DNA of 64,000 nt from NCBI GenBank assembly GCA_029907345.1, contig JARYMB010000006.1, positions 35,829-99,828 of the forward strand. The letters are read 5' to 3'. Of this stretch, positions 41,198 to 51,455 are shown piece after piece; position 1 is the stretch's first letter; each line of letters starts with the position of its first letter. The notes under the pieces are model-generated. The model saw nothing but the letters and a program-made list of their open reading frames with translations. It did no database searches and was not told where the DNA came from. The translations under genes were made by a program, and so were the position numbers. The DNA comes from Methanolinea sp. (GTDB lineage: Archaea; Halobacteriota; Methanomicrobia; Methanomicrobiales; Methanospirillaceae).

Positions 41198-41409
41198 CAG
41201 GAAAAGGGATGGCACCTTCTGCCGTCCGGTATTCCGCCGGGCAACCGGGACCGCCTTTGGCAGGCACTGCCCCGGGAGCAATCATTCCTAATACAAGGAT
41301 AAAGATAATTTTTCGTTTATTTTTTCATTTACCCTTTAAACGGTTCTTTTCACACAAGGCGTGACCAGAAAAGATATTACGGGATGATCTCCATATATAC
41401 TGGTCAGAC

Positions 41410-41862
41410 ATGAGAGGGGTGACTGTCGCAATTACGGTAGGGTGTCTCCTTTTTTTTATCATTCCTGTAATTGCGGTAACTGAGGACAAGTACGGGTACA
41501 TTACCGTCAGGGACATGAACATCACCCTCGACCAGGGCAAGGCGTACATCGATATCCACTACACCCTTGATGAACCAACGAGGTTAATCGTCCTGCTGCT
41601 CGGGAAACAGGACCTGAAAAATCGTCTTTTACGCATTCTTAACTACGAAGATGCAGAATTTGTGCACATCGGGATGGATAGGGCCAGTCTCATTGTCAAG
41701 GACGTATCCTACAACTATGGAAGGGGGGTATACTGGTTTCCGGCACACAGGTTCAACATCATGATACCATCCCTCCGGGTGATCACCCCCCAGACATCGC
41801 GCTCTTTTCAGTCGACACGAGAGATACCTAATGGTATAGGGTACTTCGACAATCCCGGCTGA
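41410..41862 (+). CDS. predicted secreted protein, unknown function
   Basis: MRGVTVAITVGCLLFFIIPVIAVTEDKYGYITVRDMNITLDQGKAYIDIHYTLDEPTR; signal-peptide-like N-terminus. Confidence 0.65.
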   Translation: MRGVTVAITVGCLLFFIIPVIAVTEDKYGYITVRDMNITLDQGKAYIDIHYTLDEPTRLIVLLLGKQDLKNRLLRILNYEDAEFVHIGMDRASLIVKDVSYNYGRGVYWFPAHRFNIMIPSLRVITPQTSRSFQSTREIPNGIGYFDNPG

Positions 41863-41969
41863 AAGGTTCCCCCCATGAGTGGAAAGGAATGCCAGGTACT
41901 TCCTCCGCTCGGGCAGGTATCATGGACGAAAAGGGAGACGGGGTTATTCCCCCGGGTTGTCCTTCCTGG

Positions 41970-43088
41970 TCAGGTGATCCCGGTTTTCTTTTCCGCGGAG
42001 AGATGCTTTGAGAGATAGTACTGTATCCCTATGCCCAGGAGGGCACAGGTAAGTCCGCCCAGAGTCCCGTAGAATATGTACTCGATGGCAGTGCCGGGAT
42101 CATAGGGAAAATCCGGGATGTTGTTCATCGAGATCGCGTAGATGCATGCACCATATGCAATCAGCCCGACTGCACCGATGAAGAACGGGAACACGATCAC
42201 CTTCGCGAGACTGTCCCTGTCGTAAAAAAAGTTGTCAATGATGATTCCTATTGACGAGACGATACCCGCGAGTGCAAACCAGAGAACCGCGCCATACGTG
42301 AATATGAGAAGGTAGAGAAGAAGTCCAATCTCTGCATAATACACGAGGAGACTCATCAGTCCCATGATGATGCCGACAATGATCATCAGTATTCCCGCGA
42401 TGTAGGTGCTGAAGGAGACCTTTCCACGTGTAAGGGACGTCCGTAGTGCGGTCATAAATCCTGTGAACATCTCATCGATGCCGAGACCGCGGTAGAGGAG
42501 GTAGATTCCAATCGCTCCTACCACAGTGATAGTCGCAATCTGGGGCCTGTCCAGGAGGTACGCGATTGCCCACAGGAGCATTGCGAGTCCGACAGGGACG
42601 AGGACCAGGCGGGCAACTTTCGGATCGTTCAGGAGTTTTTTGATGATATAGTAGGTCCCTTCGAGGTTGGGTATCTGGCTGACAATGACCCTCCTGACGC
42701 TGGATACGGGAAGCCTGGACTGGACGATGGGGAGGACGAATTCGTCCTCTGCACCGTCCGTCACAACGATACAGTTCGAGACCCCCGTCCTTGCGACGAC
42801 GTCACTCAGAGATGCCGCGATTTTTCGGTCACCTTCGATCATATGCATGTGGTTCCCGGCAACGATCGCAACCTCGACGTCTTCTCCCCGGTTCCTGAGT
42901 TCGTCGTACAGTGACACCGCCTGGAATATTGCATTGATATCGGAATCCTCGGGATCCGCGAGTCCCAGCGCATTCGCAGCATGGAGGCATGCGTCACGTC
43001 CGACTACGGGACTTGCAATATTTGCCTTAAAACCGATATCATCATCGCGATCAACGGAAAGGATGAGTGTCCGCCCTTCCTGCATCAC
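41970..43088 (-). CDS. DUF373 family membrane protein
   Basis: MMQEGRTLILSVDRDDDIGFKANIASPVVGRDACLHAANALGLADPEDSDINAIFQAV, typical DUF373 N-terminus, then multiple TMs. Confidence 0.92.
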   Translation of the reverse strand: MMQEGRTLILSVDRDDDIGFKANIASPVVGRDACLHAANALGLADPEDSDINAIFQAVSLYDELRNRGEDVEVAIVAGNHMHMIEGDRKIAASLSDVVARTGVSNCIVVTDGAEDEFVLPIVQSRLPVSSVRRVIVSQIPNLEGTYYIIKKLLNDPKVARLVLVPVGLAMLLWAIAYLLDRPQIATITVVGAIGIYLLYRGLGIDEMFTGFMTALRTSLTRGKVSFSTYIAGILMIIVGIIMGLMSLLVYYAEIGLLLYLLIFTYGAVLWFALAGIVSSIGIIIDNFFYDRDSLAKVIVFPFFIGAVGLIAYGACIYAISMNNIPDFPYDPGTAIEYIFYGTLGGLTCALLGIGIQYYLSKHLSAEKKTGIT

Positions 43089-43142
43089 TATAGAAAGTGC
43101 AATATATCTATAAATAATTGCCTTTTTCCGGGAAAAAAAGGA

Positions 43143-44003
43143 TCATATGAGTTTCGAACGCTGGAGCAGCAGGATATCGTCGGTCGTGAGTTTTTCACCC
43201 GCACGGAACATCTTGAAAAGGTGCTCGGCCTCTTTTCTCACGGCTTTCTGCTCCTTTGTCACCTTCGCCTTCTTGGTCTTCTTGCGTAACCCGGAGATCA
43301 CTTTATCGTAGTCACGCAGTTCTTTCTGGCAGGCGATGAAAAATTTATGTTCGGCGTCTGCTGCCTCCTGGGCCTCGACAAAATTCTTGTGGGCTGCATC
43401 AGCCTCTTCCCGTGACTTGTCGGCTTTCCGATAGAACTCGACCATCAGATCGTGGTGTTTCTGGGCAAGTTCAGCCATTTCTGTAACCTTTGCGTGGAGT
43501 TCAGAGGCCTGCTTGCGGAGTTCCCGTGCCCGCGCAATCTTGGTTTTTATCTCCTTGTTCTGTTCAAGCTCGGCCTCCTGTTCCCGCATCGCCTCCTTCA
43601 TCTGCTTGATCTTCTCGATCAGTTCCCTTTCCTTGTCTGTCGAGAAAACCTCTGTCTGCTGCCGGAATTCAAGGTGTTCTATCTGTTTCTGGAGTTCCTT
43701 GAGGCCCCTGTTCTTGATCCCGCCATGCTCCTTCTTGAAAGCCTCGATCTCCTCGAAGAGTGCATTGGCCTCGTCATTTATCCTGTTCCTCTCGTCCTTG
43801 AGGGACTGGACTTCGTTATTGTATTTATCGCGCAGTTCCTTGTTCTTCTGGGCTTCTTCGACGTATTCCCTGGTCTGGTTATTCAGGGTATTGCGTTCCC
43901 TCGCCCACTTGCTGGCCAGTGCATTGAGTTCGTTCCGCCTGTTCTTGTGCTGTTCAGACTCGGCAAGTATCTTTTTCCGTTTCTCGATCAGTTCGTTCAA
44001 CAT
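43143..44003 (-). CDS. archaeal coiled-coil protein (COG1340-like)
   Basis: Long heptad-like coiled coil: LIEKRKKILAESEQHKNRRNELNALASKWARERNTLNNQTREYVEEAQKNKELRDKYN. Confidence 0.88.
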   Translation of the reverse strand: MLNELIEKRKKILAESEQHKNRRNELNALASKWARERNTLNNQTREYVEEAQKNKELRDKYNNEVQSLKDERNRINDEANALFEEIEAFKKEHGGIKNRGLKELQKQIEHLEFRQQTEVFSTDKERELIEKIKQMKEAMREQEAELEQNKEIKTKIARARELRKQASELHAKVTEMAELAQKHHDLMVEFYRKADKSREEADAAHKNFVEAQEAADAEHKFFIACQKELRDYDKVISGLRKKTKKAKVTKEQKAVRKEAEHLFKMFRAGEKLTTDDILLLQRSKLI

Positions 44004-44218
44004 ACCAATCCATCCTCGACCGTGCAGTCGGAATGCATTCGCCCATGATCCGGTTGATGAACAGGACGAGGGGACAGTTCAATGTGATACGGATAGGGAG
44101 ACCTTGCCCAAGTCCGGAGCATCTGGGTGGGGTAAACAGTTATCCCGGAATCGCCGACTCCGTAGAAAAAAGCGCAGAGCCGACAGGCACTGCCCTTGTT
44201 CACACAGCTCATCATCAT
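43997..44218 (-). CDS. small Cys-containing hypothetical protein, overlapping the coiled-coil gene start (ATGTTGA)
   Basis: MMSCVNKGSACRLCAFFYGVGDSGITVYPTQML...DCTVEDGLVC*; stop codon overlaps the next start. Confidence 0.45.
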   Translation of the reverse strand: MMMSCVNKGSACRLCAFFYGVGDSGITVYPTQMLRTWARSPYPYHIELSPRPVHQPDHGRMHSDCTVEDGLVC

Positions 44219-44487
44219 GTTCAACTCCCGATTCCAGAAGGGTACCCGAAAAGAACCTTCTTTCCAGCCCTTCTCCTGGTCATCCCGGATATGGATGATT
44301 TTCTATTATTTACATGATATGAATGCTATTAATGGTTTCGGGAGGAGGGAAAAGACAGCAGAAAGGCCCAAATTGCGTATCAGGATGGAGAAAATATGGG
44401 AGGGTGTTTCCCGGGTGGCCCGGGTCACCCCATTATATCTGTGCAGTTGTGTGAATCAAGGTGGTGTGTGCTTCTTCTTCGGCTTCC

Positions 44488-45645
44488 TTATCCTACCCAC
44501 TCGAGTAATGTACCTCCTGCCGTCTGGTCACGTGCCTTCCTGTTCCTGGGGAGCTGGGGTGCCTTGGGATTCCCCTTCTTCTGTTCGAGGTCTTCGAGAA
44601 TCGTCTTGTAGGAGACCCTGCTCCCCATGATCTTTCCTGTCTGGACACCGGTCATGATGGCCAGTACCCTGACCTTGCCTTCCATCTCGTTCTTGACCCG
44701 GGCCCCCCAGATGACATCTGCATGGGGGTCGAGTTCATAGGTGAGAGATGTGGCGATTTCCTCTGCGTCCTGCAGTGTCAGGTCGCCGCCACCCGTAATG
44801 TGGATCAGGCTTCCGGTGGCACCACGGTAGTCGATGTCGAGCATGGGGTTGCTCAGGCACTCGCGGACAACGCTCTCGCTCTTGTTCTGCTGCTTGCTTT
44901 CCCCGACCAGCATCACCGCGACACCTCCCTTACTCATGATTGCCCTGACATCGGCGTAGTCAATGTTAATCAGCGATGGCTGAGTGATCGTCTCGCTGAT
45001 TCCTTTCACCGTTTCACCGATGAGCTGGTCCATCACTGAGAACGCCTGGCCGAGCGGGAGGTTGGGCACAAAATTTTTGAGCCTGTTGTTGTCGAGGACG
45101 ATCACCGAGTCAGCGGCAGATGCAAGGGCTTCGAGCCCCTCCTCTGCACGGATGAGGCGTGCCTTCTCGACCTGGAAAGGATAGCTGACCATTCCTACAA
45201 CGATGGCGCCCTGTTCCTTTGCAATCTGGGCTACAACGGGCGCAGACCCGGTCCCGGTCCCACCACCCATTCCAGCGGTGATGAAACAGAGGTCGGCGTT
45301 CTCGAGGAGGGCCTCGAGCGTGGGCCGGGCCATCTCGGCGGCCCTCTTACCCACGTCGGGGTACCCCCCTGCGCCGAGTCCTTTCGTCAGTGACTTGCCG
45401 ATCAGGACTCTCTTGTCAGCCTGGATCATGTCCAGGTGCTGCTTGTCGGTGTTGATGGCAATGGTCTCGGCGCCTGAAACACCCATGTGGTGCAGCCTGT
45501 TGATGGTGTTGTTCCCTGCGCCACCGCAGCCAATGATCACGATACGGGGTTGCCCTATAAAATCGTCATCCGCTGAATTTGAGGTTTTTGTCATTTCCTT
45601 TTCAATTTCAGCGTTTTTCAGGGCTTCGTTGATGATACTCTGCAT
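44488..45645 (-). CDS. ftsZ: cell division protein FtsZ
   Basis: [17 protein letters not shown], tubulin signature [13 protein letters not shown]. Confidence 0.96.
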   Translation of the reverse strand: MQSIINEALKNAEIEKEMTKTSNSADDDFIGQPRIVIIGCGGAGNNTINRLHHMGVSGAETIAINTDKQHLDMIQADKRVLIGKSLTKGLGAGGYPDVGKRAAEMARPTLEALLENADLCFITAGMGGGTGTGSAPVVAQIAKEQGAIVVGMVSYPFQVEKARLIRAEEGLEALASAADSVIVLDNNRLKNFVPNLPLGQAFSVMDQLIGETVKGISETITQPSLINIDYADVRAIMSKGGVAVMLVGESKQQNKSESVVRECLSNPMLDIDYRGATGSLIHITGGGDLTLQDAEEIATSLTYELDPHADVIWGARVKNEMEGKVRVLAIMTGVQTGKIMGSRVSYKTILEDLEQKKGNPKAPQLPRNRKARDQTAGGTLLEWVG

Positions 45646-45657
45646 TGTTGACCCTCC

Positions 45658-45834
45658 TTAAACCTTGAATGAAACCTGGTCACTCTCCTGCAATACCCGC
45701 CCGCCCCGCTGTTCGATCAGCTGGCGAACCGCAGCCCGGACTGCTTCAGAGACCGTGGGAAACTCCCCTATCGCCACCATCTGCTCAAGCATCTCTATCT
45801 GCTGGTCTGGCAATCTGAGGGTGATCCGATTCAT
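45658..45834 (-). CDS. cdrS: ribbon-helix-helix (CopG-type, CdrS-like) regulator, 58 aa, upstream of ftsZ
   Basis: [58 protein letters not shown]. Below the ORF-track cutoff; 12 bp upstream of ftsZ. Confidence 0.88.
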   Translation of the reverse strand: MNRITLRLPDQQIEMLEQMVAIGEFPTVSEAVRAAVRQLIEQRGGRVLQESDQVSFKV

Positions 45835-45849
45835 TCATTTCACCTAATA

Positions 45850-45890
45850 TGACATTTGTCTGACATTTGTCAGACATTTGTCTGTCATTT
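45850..45890 (-). promoter_or_regulatory. 11-bp-period repeat array (TGACATTTGTC), candidate RHH operator
   Basis: tgacatttgtc / tgacatttgtc / agacatttgtc / tgtcattt at 45850, 45861, 45872 and 45883. Confidence 0.65.
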
Positions 45891-46041
45891 AGCGTTCTTA
45901 TGTCTGACTATGCAGATGAATCCTACTTATACTAAAAAGTATATAAACTTTTTCATCTCGATCCGACATGAATAGCACTGCTGGCATTTCCTTTATGTTT
46001 TTTCTGCACCCACGAGTTTATAGAATCCTTTGGGTTTTTCA

Positions 46042-47040
46042 ATGAAAGGACAGGACGTTGAAAAGGTTATTCACGGAGGTACGGTCATCAGGGCCAGGAA
46101 AGAGACAGGCGCACGTATCATCGATTTTTCTGCGAGCATCAATCCTTACCCCCCGGAACTCACCCTTTCCCTTTCACGCGAAGACCTTTCAGACTATCCC
46201 GATGACACCTATACAGAGCTGAAAGAAACGATAGCGACACGTTTTGGGATATCTCCCGATGAGATCACCCTTGGGAACGGATCAATTGAGGTCATAAGGA
46301 CATTTTGTCATTGCGTACTCTCGCCCGGTGACAGTGTCGCGATCCCATCTCCCACGTTTGGGGAATACGAGTATTCTTCCCGGCTTGCCGGAGCAATCCC
46401 TGGCAGGGGCGCACGTGCAAAGGTCACGTTTCTCTGCAATCCCAATAATCCGACAGGGCATCTCCGGACGAGGGACGATGTTCTCTCGTTTCTCGATGAG
46501 TGTGCAGAATCCGAATCCATCCTCTTCCTCGATGAGGCTTTCATCGAGATCTCGGATGACCCTGCCCAGAGCCTTGCCGGAACCATCCACCCGCACCTCT
46601 TTGTCCTCCGCTCTCTTACAAAGAGCTTTGCAGTTCCGGGTATCAGGTTCGGGTATGGAATCGGGCACCCTGACCTTATTTCCCGCCTCGAGGCGTTTCG
46701 ACCTCCATGGAACGTGAGCACTGTTGCAGAAAAGATTGCGCTTGAAGCCTTTGCGCGTTATGACGAACTTGTCACATCGGGAAAGAAGATCGCGGAGGAG
46801 AGAGCGTGGCTCTGTTCTGCCCTCCGGGATCTTCCTGTCAAGATCGAACCGTCGCGAGCAAACTTTCTCCTCATCCATACCGGGCGGGACGTAAAGGATC
46901 TCTGCACCTGCCTTCTCCGGAAAGGGGTCCTTGTCAGGGACTGCCATTCTTTCGGGTTACCGGAATCAATACGGGTCGCAGTCCGGACGCGGGAGGAAAA
47001 CGTCGTCCTTGTGGAGGCACTATCGGAATGTATGCACTGA
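46042..47040 (+). CDS. class I/II aminotransferase, CobD/HisC-like (threonine-phosphate decarboxylase)
   Basis: IHGGTVIRARKETGARIIDFSASINPYPPE (CobD-like), FLCNPNNPTG, SLTKSFAVPGIRFGY; directly upstream of cobY. Confidence 0.87.
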   Translation: MKGQDVEKVIHGGTVIRARKETGARIIDFSASINPYPPELTLSLSREDLSDYPDDTYTELKETIATRFGISPDEITLGNGSIEVIRTFCHCVLSPGDSVAIPSPTFGEYEYSSRLAGAIPGRGARAKVTFLCNPNNPTGHLRTRDDVLSFLDECAESESILFLDEAFIEISDDPAQSLAGTIHPHLFVLRSLTKSFAVPGIRFGYGIGHPDLISRLEAFRPPWNVSTVAEKIALEAFARYDELVTSGKKIAEERAWLCSALRDLPVKIEPSRANFLLIHTGRDVKDLCTCLLRKGVLVRDCHSFGLPESIRVAVRTREENVVLVEALSECMH

Positions 47041-47633
47041 TCCTTGCGGGAGGAATGGGAAGCCGCCTGGGTCTGGGCGAGAAGGCCCTCGTGACTGTCA
47101 GGGGAGTGCCCATGATTAGGCGGGTTGCTGATGCCTTCGTGCAGGCAGGGTGCGATGTTGTGGCTGTTCTTTCGCCAAGGACTCCTTATACCCGGAACTG
47201 GTGCAGGGCAAACGGAATTTTCCACTACGTGGCGGAAGGGAGGGGTTACATGGAGGATATCATCGAGGCGGTCACTGCACTTGAGATATCGTCACCGGTT
47301 TTCACCTGCGGAACAGACCTGCCCCTCCTTTCCGATGATATTGTGAAAGACCTCATGGACAGGTATACGGCGTGCGGAATGGACGCCCTTTCCACGTGGG
47401 TCCCCATGGCGCTTGCGGAAGAACATGGCTACCAGCCCCCCTGCATCGGGATGGTATCTGGCATAGAAGCGTGCCCCGCGGGAATCAACATCCTGCGTGG
47501 AGACATGATCGCATCTCCCCAGGAAGAGGAGCGCATTCTTGTAGCGGATGCCCGCCTTGCATGCCATGTCAATACCAAAAATACACTCGGAATCGCCGAA
47601 AGGCTCATCTCTCAATCTCTCCGGTCCTCCTGA
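47028..47633 (+). CDS. cobY: GTP:adenosylcobinamide-phosphate guanylyltransferase
   Basis: MYALILAGGMGSRLGLGEKALVTVRGVPMIRRV; archaeal NTP-transferase, cobalamin context. Confidence 0.88.
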   Translation: MYALILAGGMGSRLGLGEKALVTVRGVPMIRRVADAFVQAGCDVVAVLSPRTPYTRNWCRANGIFHYVAEGRGYMEDIIEAVTALEISSPVFTCGTDLPLLSDDIVKDLMDRYTACGMDALSTWVPMALAEEHGYQPPCIGMVSGIEACPAGINILRGDMIASPQEEERILVADARLACHVNTKNTLGIAERLISQSLRSS

Positions 47634-47733
47634 TTCCCTCTTCCCCTGTCCCACCCTCTCCCACAGTTTTTCCGATATTTTTCGTCAATTTCACGGGAAA
47701 ATCATAAAATGATTCCTGACCAAGTACACGTAT

Positions 47734-48972
47734 ATGCAGGTATCGCGGGAAGTGGAACTCGAGGGGCATATCATCGATTCAGGGATCATGACCCGTGTTT
47801 TTGACACCATCATGGATATGGGGGGTAACTTCGAGATCATCGTTTTTGATGTCGGAAAGAAGAAGACCGATCCCAGCTATGCCCACCTGAAGGTGAACGC
47901 CGATACCGAGGAGAACCTGAATGCCATCCTCTCAGAGATCCACAGGTACGGAGCCCGCCTGCTCGAGATTCGAGACGTTGTCACGGTCCCTGCAGAAGGA
48001 GACCGCGTCGTCCCCAAGGGGTTTTATTCAACGACCCACCACCCGACTTTCGTAAAGTATGCGGGGGAATGGATACCCGTCCGGCATATCGAGATGGACT
48101 GCCTGATCGTGATTGACCCGGAAAAAAAGACCGCACTGTGCACCCCCATCTCGAAGCTGAAGAAAGGAGATCTCGTTGTCGTCGGGGAAGAGGGAGTCAG
48201 GGTAAGTCCTCCCGAGAGGCCCCGCAACGTTTCCACCTTCGAGTTCATGCACGGGACGGTCTCGCCCGAGAGACCGAGCGAGACGATCATCGCGCGGATA
48301 GCCCGGGAGATTATCGAGGTTAAGAGGCGAGGAGGAAAAATTGCCCTCGTCGGAGGCCCTGCAATCATCCACACGGGTGCTGCAGGGGCGCTCGCACGAA
48401 TCATCCGGAACGGGTATATCGATGTCCTCTTTGCGGGAAATGCCCTCGCGACGCATGATATCGAGTACAACCTCTTCGGAACATCACTTGGAATGGATCT
48501 CTCTACCGGAAAACCCGTCACAGGTGGTCACAAGAACCACCTCTACGCAATATCGGAGGTAATTCGGGCGGGCTCCATCGCGGCCGCTGTCGAGAAAGGC
48601 ATCATTACGGGGGGCATTATGTACGAATGTGTCCGGCGTGGTATCCCGTTTGTCCTTGCGGGCTCCATTCGCGACGACGGCCCGCTCCCGGACGTTATCA
48701 CGGATGCAATGGCTGCACAGGACCGCATGAGGGAGCACATCAGGGACTGCAGCATGGTCCTCATGGTGGCAACACTCCTCCATTCAGTCGCTGTCGGGAA
48801 TTTCCTGCCATCCTATGTCAAGACGATATGCGTGGACATCAACCCCTCGTCTGTCACAAAGCTCATGGACAGGGGGACGATGCAGGCAATCGGCGTTGTG
48901 AGTGATGCCGGGACCTTCTTTCCCCTCCTGGAAAAGCAGCTGGAATTGCAGAGCGGGAAAATTACCGGGTAA
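47734..48972 (+). CDS. TIGR00300-type archaeal ornithine cyclodeaminase-like protein
   Basis: MQVSREVELEGHIIDSGIMTRVFDTIMDMGGNFEIIVFDVGKKKTDPSYA, typical of the MMP1218-like family. Confidence 0.88.
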   Translation: MQVSREVELEGHIIDSGIMTRVFDTIMDMGGNFEIIVFDVGKKKTDPSYAHLKVNADTEENLNAILSEIHRYGARLLEIRDVVTVPAEGDRVVPKGFYSTTHHPTFVKYAGEWIPVRHIEMDCLIVIDPEKKTALCTPISKLKKGDLVVVGEEGVRVSPPERPRNVSTFEFMHGTVSPERPSETIIARIAREIIEVKRRGGKIALVGGPAIIHTGAAGALARIIRNGYIDVLFAGNALATHDIEYNLFGTSLGMDLSTGKPVTGGHKNHLYAISEVIRAGSIAAAVEKGIITGGIMYECVRRGIPFVLAGSIRDDGPLPDVITDAMAAQDRMREHIRDCSMVLMVATLLHSVAVGNFLPSYVKTICVDINPSSVTKLMDRGTMQAIGVVSDAGTFFPLLEKQLELQSGKITG

Positions 48973-49987
48973 GTGGCATGCAGTAAGGGCGCTCGTTTTC
49001 AAGCACGAACTCCCATTCTCTCTTGCACGTGCAATCCATCTCGAGGAGCGCCTCCAGCAGGCCCCTGTCCCCGGAGAGAGAGTAATCACGGATCCCCTGG
49101 AGGATGGGACGGTCGCACGTTCCGCAGTTGTGTGCACCCCTCGTCCTCCCGCCAGCCAGGGGGTCACACAGGACGTGCCGTTCTGCACGCAAGAGGATGG
49201 AGAGGATACTCCAGAGGTAGGGAGGGCGGAACTCTCCCCGTTTCCAGTAATATTCAAGTTCCGTGCCCTTCTGGACTGAACATGGATTGAGGGAAATCAA
49301 ATCTGCGATTCCCTGGAGGGCTCCTATGGAAGAGACCATGTCCTCTACCGACTCACGCTCTGTCAGGAAGGGGGGTTTTACAAGGAGGTATGCCTTGACA
49401 CCTGCCCCTGCGGACCGCGCCGCTTGGGAGGCCTGGAGAAAATCATTCCAGGTAAAGCCCTTGTTGATGCATTTTTCCCTGATATAGTCGTTGCTGGTCT
49501 CAAGGCCCATCGCAACATAGAGGGGGATGTCATGGCTGCCGTCGTCAATGATCTCGCGGAACGATGCAACCCGGTCGGGGATCACGAACTCCGGCCGCGT
49601 CTCGGCTATGACTACCTTTCCCCTGACCATGGACCCGATGGAATCCCTTGCAGCCTCGGGAATCTCCACCGGGTCAAAAAAGCTTCCCGAAGTATAGATC
49701 TTGACACAATCGATTTTTTCCATGGGAAAACGATCTTTGAGCCAAGAGACCTGGGCCAGTAAAATTCCTGCCAGATCTCTCTCTCCTGCCGCACCGAGTC
49801 TGACGTGCCGGAAACTGCACATGCGGCACCGGTTCCAGCTGCACCCCCCGGTCTTGAAAATGACAGTGAGCGTTGAGAGAACCCTGCTGCCAATCCGGTC
49901 TGTTCCGGTCCATGCCGCATAGGGCCTTGCATCGTTCAATTCCCCGGTCACGTGGATAGTATATGGAGCCCCTCCCCTATTTGACAT
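48962..49987 (-). CDS. raSEA: archaeosine biosynthesis radical SAM protein RaSEA
   Basis: RVLSTLTVIFKTGGCSWNRCRMCSFRHVR (CxxxxCxxC variant) and VKIYTSGSFFDPVEIP, ELP3-like radical SAM. Confidence 0.87.
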   Translation of the reverse strand: MSNRGGAPYTIHVTGELNDARPYAAWTGTDRIGSRVLSTLTVIFKTGGCSWNRCRMCSFRHVRLGAAGERDLAGILLAQVSWLKDRFPMEKIDCVKIYTSGSFFDPVEIPEAARDSIGSMVRGKVVIAETRPEFVIPDRVASFREIIDDGSHDIPLYVAMGLETSNDYIREKCINKGFTWNDFLQASQAARSAGAGVKAYLLVKPPFLTERESVEDMVSSIGALQGIADLISLNPCSVQKGTELEYYWKRGEFRPPYLWSILSILLRAERHVLCDPLAGGRTRGAHNCGTCDRPILQGIRDYSLSGDRGLLEALLEMDCTCKREWEFVLENERPYCMPLTR

Positions 49988-50207
49988 TCCCGTTCCATGT
50001 ATTTTTTCTCTCCTCGAACCTTGTCAGATTCAAGGAGAATATTGCGAATCTGCCATTTCCCGGGACAGCAAACAGGGATATACCAGAAGACTATTCAATT
50101 CTCCGGACGCATAATTGAAAAAGTACCCTGTCTCCGGGAATCGAATATCCGGATATCATCCAGGGAATCCGGAGACGACCACACACGGAAAGGAAGTGTG
50201 CCGAAGA

Positions 50208-51317
50208 ATGAGTCGCATGAATACGGGACCCTCACCACGATCCATTGTGGCCATTGCCATCCTTTTACTGGTCTGTACAGGCCTCGTATCGGCATATGAG
50301 CTGAGCATCTATGCACCCGCGACGATACAGAAGGGCAAACCGCTCGTCGTGAACGGGACTTCCAACATTCCTGCAGGGATCTCGGTGGATATCGTCCTCT
50401 CGCGGTCGGAATATACAACAGAAGAGGTTGCCCGAAAGACGGTCACGCTCCAGTCAAACAAGGAATTTTCCGTTGTATTTGATACAAAAGACCTCCAGAA
50501 GGGCCAGTACAAGGTGGAAGTCCCCAGTATCCAGGGGTATGCATTCCTGGGAGGATCGGTCACGCTACGGATTGTCCAGGTAGTAGACAGGTCCGACGAG
50601 GTGATAATCAAGTCCATGCGGACGCAGGAGATGGATGGCACCCTCGAGATTGCAGGGATTACCCCCAAAAATCCCAATTCCGGTGTGCAGGTCGAGGTCG
50701 TCGGGCCCGGGGACGAGGTTGTTTTCGGACCGCAGTACATCTCAACATCCTCTGATGGATCCTTTTCCCTCAACGTTCCCATCACAAAGGCAGGCAGTTA
50801 TGAAGTGAGCATCACTGACAGCAAAGGATTCATCGGAACATACCCGTTCACCGTGAACGAAAGAGTGGAGACTGTTGTCACTCCAGCAACCAAACCCGCT
50901 AACCTGGCCGCAATCACTGCAACGGCACAGGCAAGTGCCGAAAAACCTGCTTATTTTGTCATCACAGGGCCAAAGGGAAAGGTGAATGTCTCGACATCCA
51001 CAGGGATTGACTGGGTCATCGAGTATGCAGACCAGAGGGGAACCGTCCAGAAGGTTAACTCCAGGGGCCAGGTTGAACCTGAAGAAATTGCCGTTGACGT
51101 ATCCGGGGACGCACTCTTTCTCAAGGTGTATCCTTACCGCCTCTCCGATAAGGGGGATGTGACTGTATTTGTCGAGGGGGCGGAGAGGATAGGGGTAGCA
51201 ACCGAGTTTCCTCCCGTCTTTGCACCGACAGCAACCCCGACGACGAAGTCTCCGTTACCGCTCGTGCTTGCAGTAATTGCATTTGTCCTTATGGCTCTCG
51301 GGAAAAGATACCGCTAG
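50208..51317 (+). CDS. secreted/surface protein with Ig-like repeats and C-terminal TM anchor
   Basis: Signal peptide SIVAIAILLLVCTGLVSA; VFAPTATPTTKSPLPLVLAVIAFVLMALGKRYR tail. Confidence 0.82.
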   Translation: MSRMNTGPSPRSIVAIAILLLVCTGLVSAYELSIYAPATIQKGKPLVVNGTSNIPAGISVDIVLSRSEYTTEEVARKTVTLQSNKEFSVVFDTKDLQKGQYKVEVPSIQGYAFLGGSVTLRIVQVVDRSDEVIIKSMRTQEMDGTLEIAGITPKNPNSGVQVEVVGPGDEVVFGPQYISTSSDGSFSLNVPITKAGSYEVSITDSKGFIGTYPFTVNERVETVVTPATKPANLAAITATAQASAEKPAYFVITGPKGKVNVSTSTGIDWVIEYADQRGTVQKVNSRGQVEPEEIAVDVSGDALFLKVYPYRLSDKGDVTVFVEGAERIGVATEFPPVFAPTATPTTKSPLPLVLAVIAFVLMALGKRYR

Positions 51318-51455
51318 TCTCCCCCTTTTCCAGGAATACAGGACCTGGTGCTGTTTTCCTGCGGGGAAGCAGCATGACATGAATCAGGACGGTTGCCGGG
51401 GGATTAACCGGACGGGTTAGGTTTTTGATGGCCCAAAACCCATAATTATTGACGG

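Noticed and set aside
45850-45890. Short-period repeats considered as a CRISPR array
   Set aside because: 11-bp units with no spacers; position and palindromic junctions fit an operator. No cas genes or CRISPR-like arrays were seen anywhere in the window.
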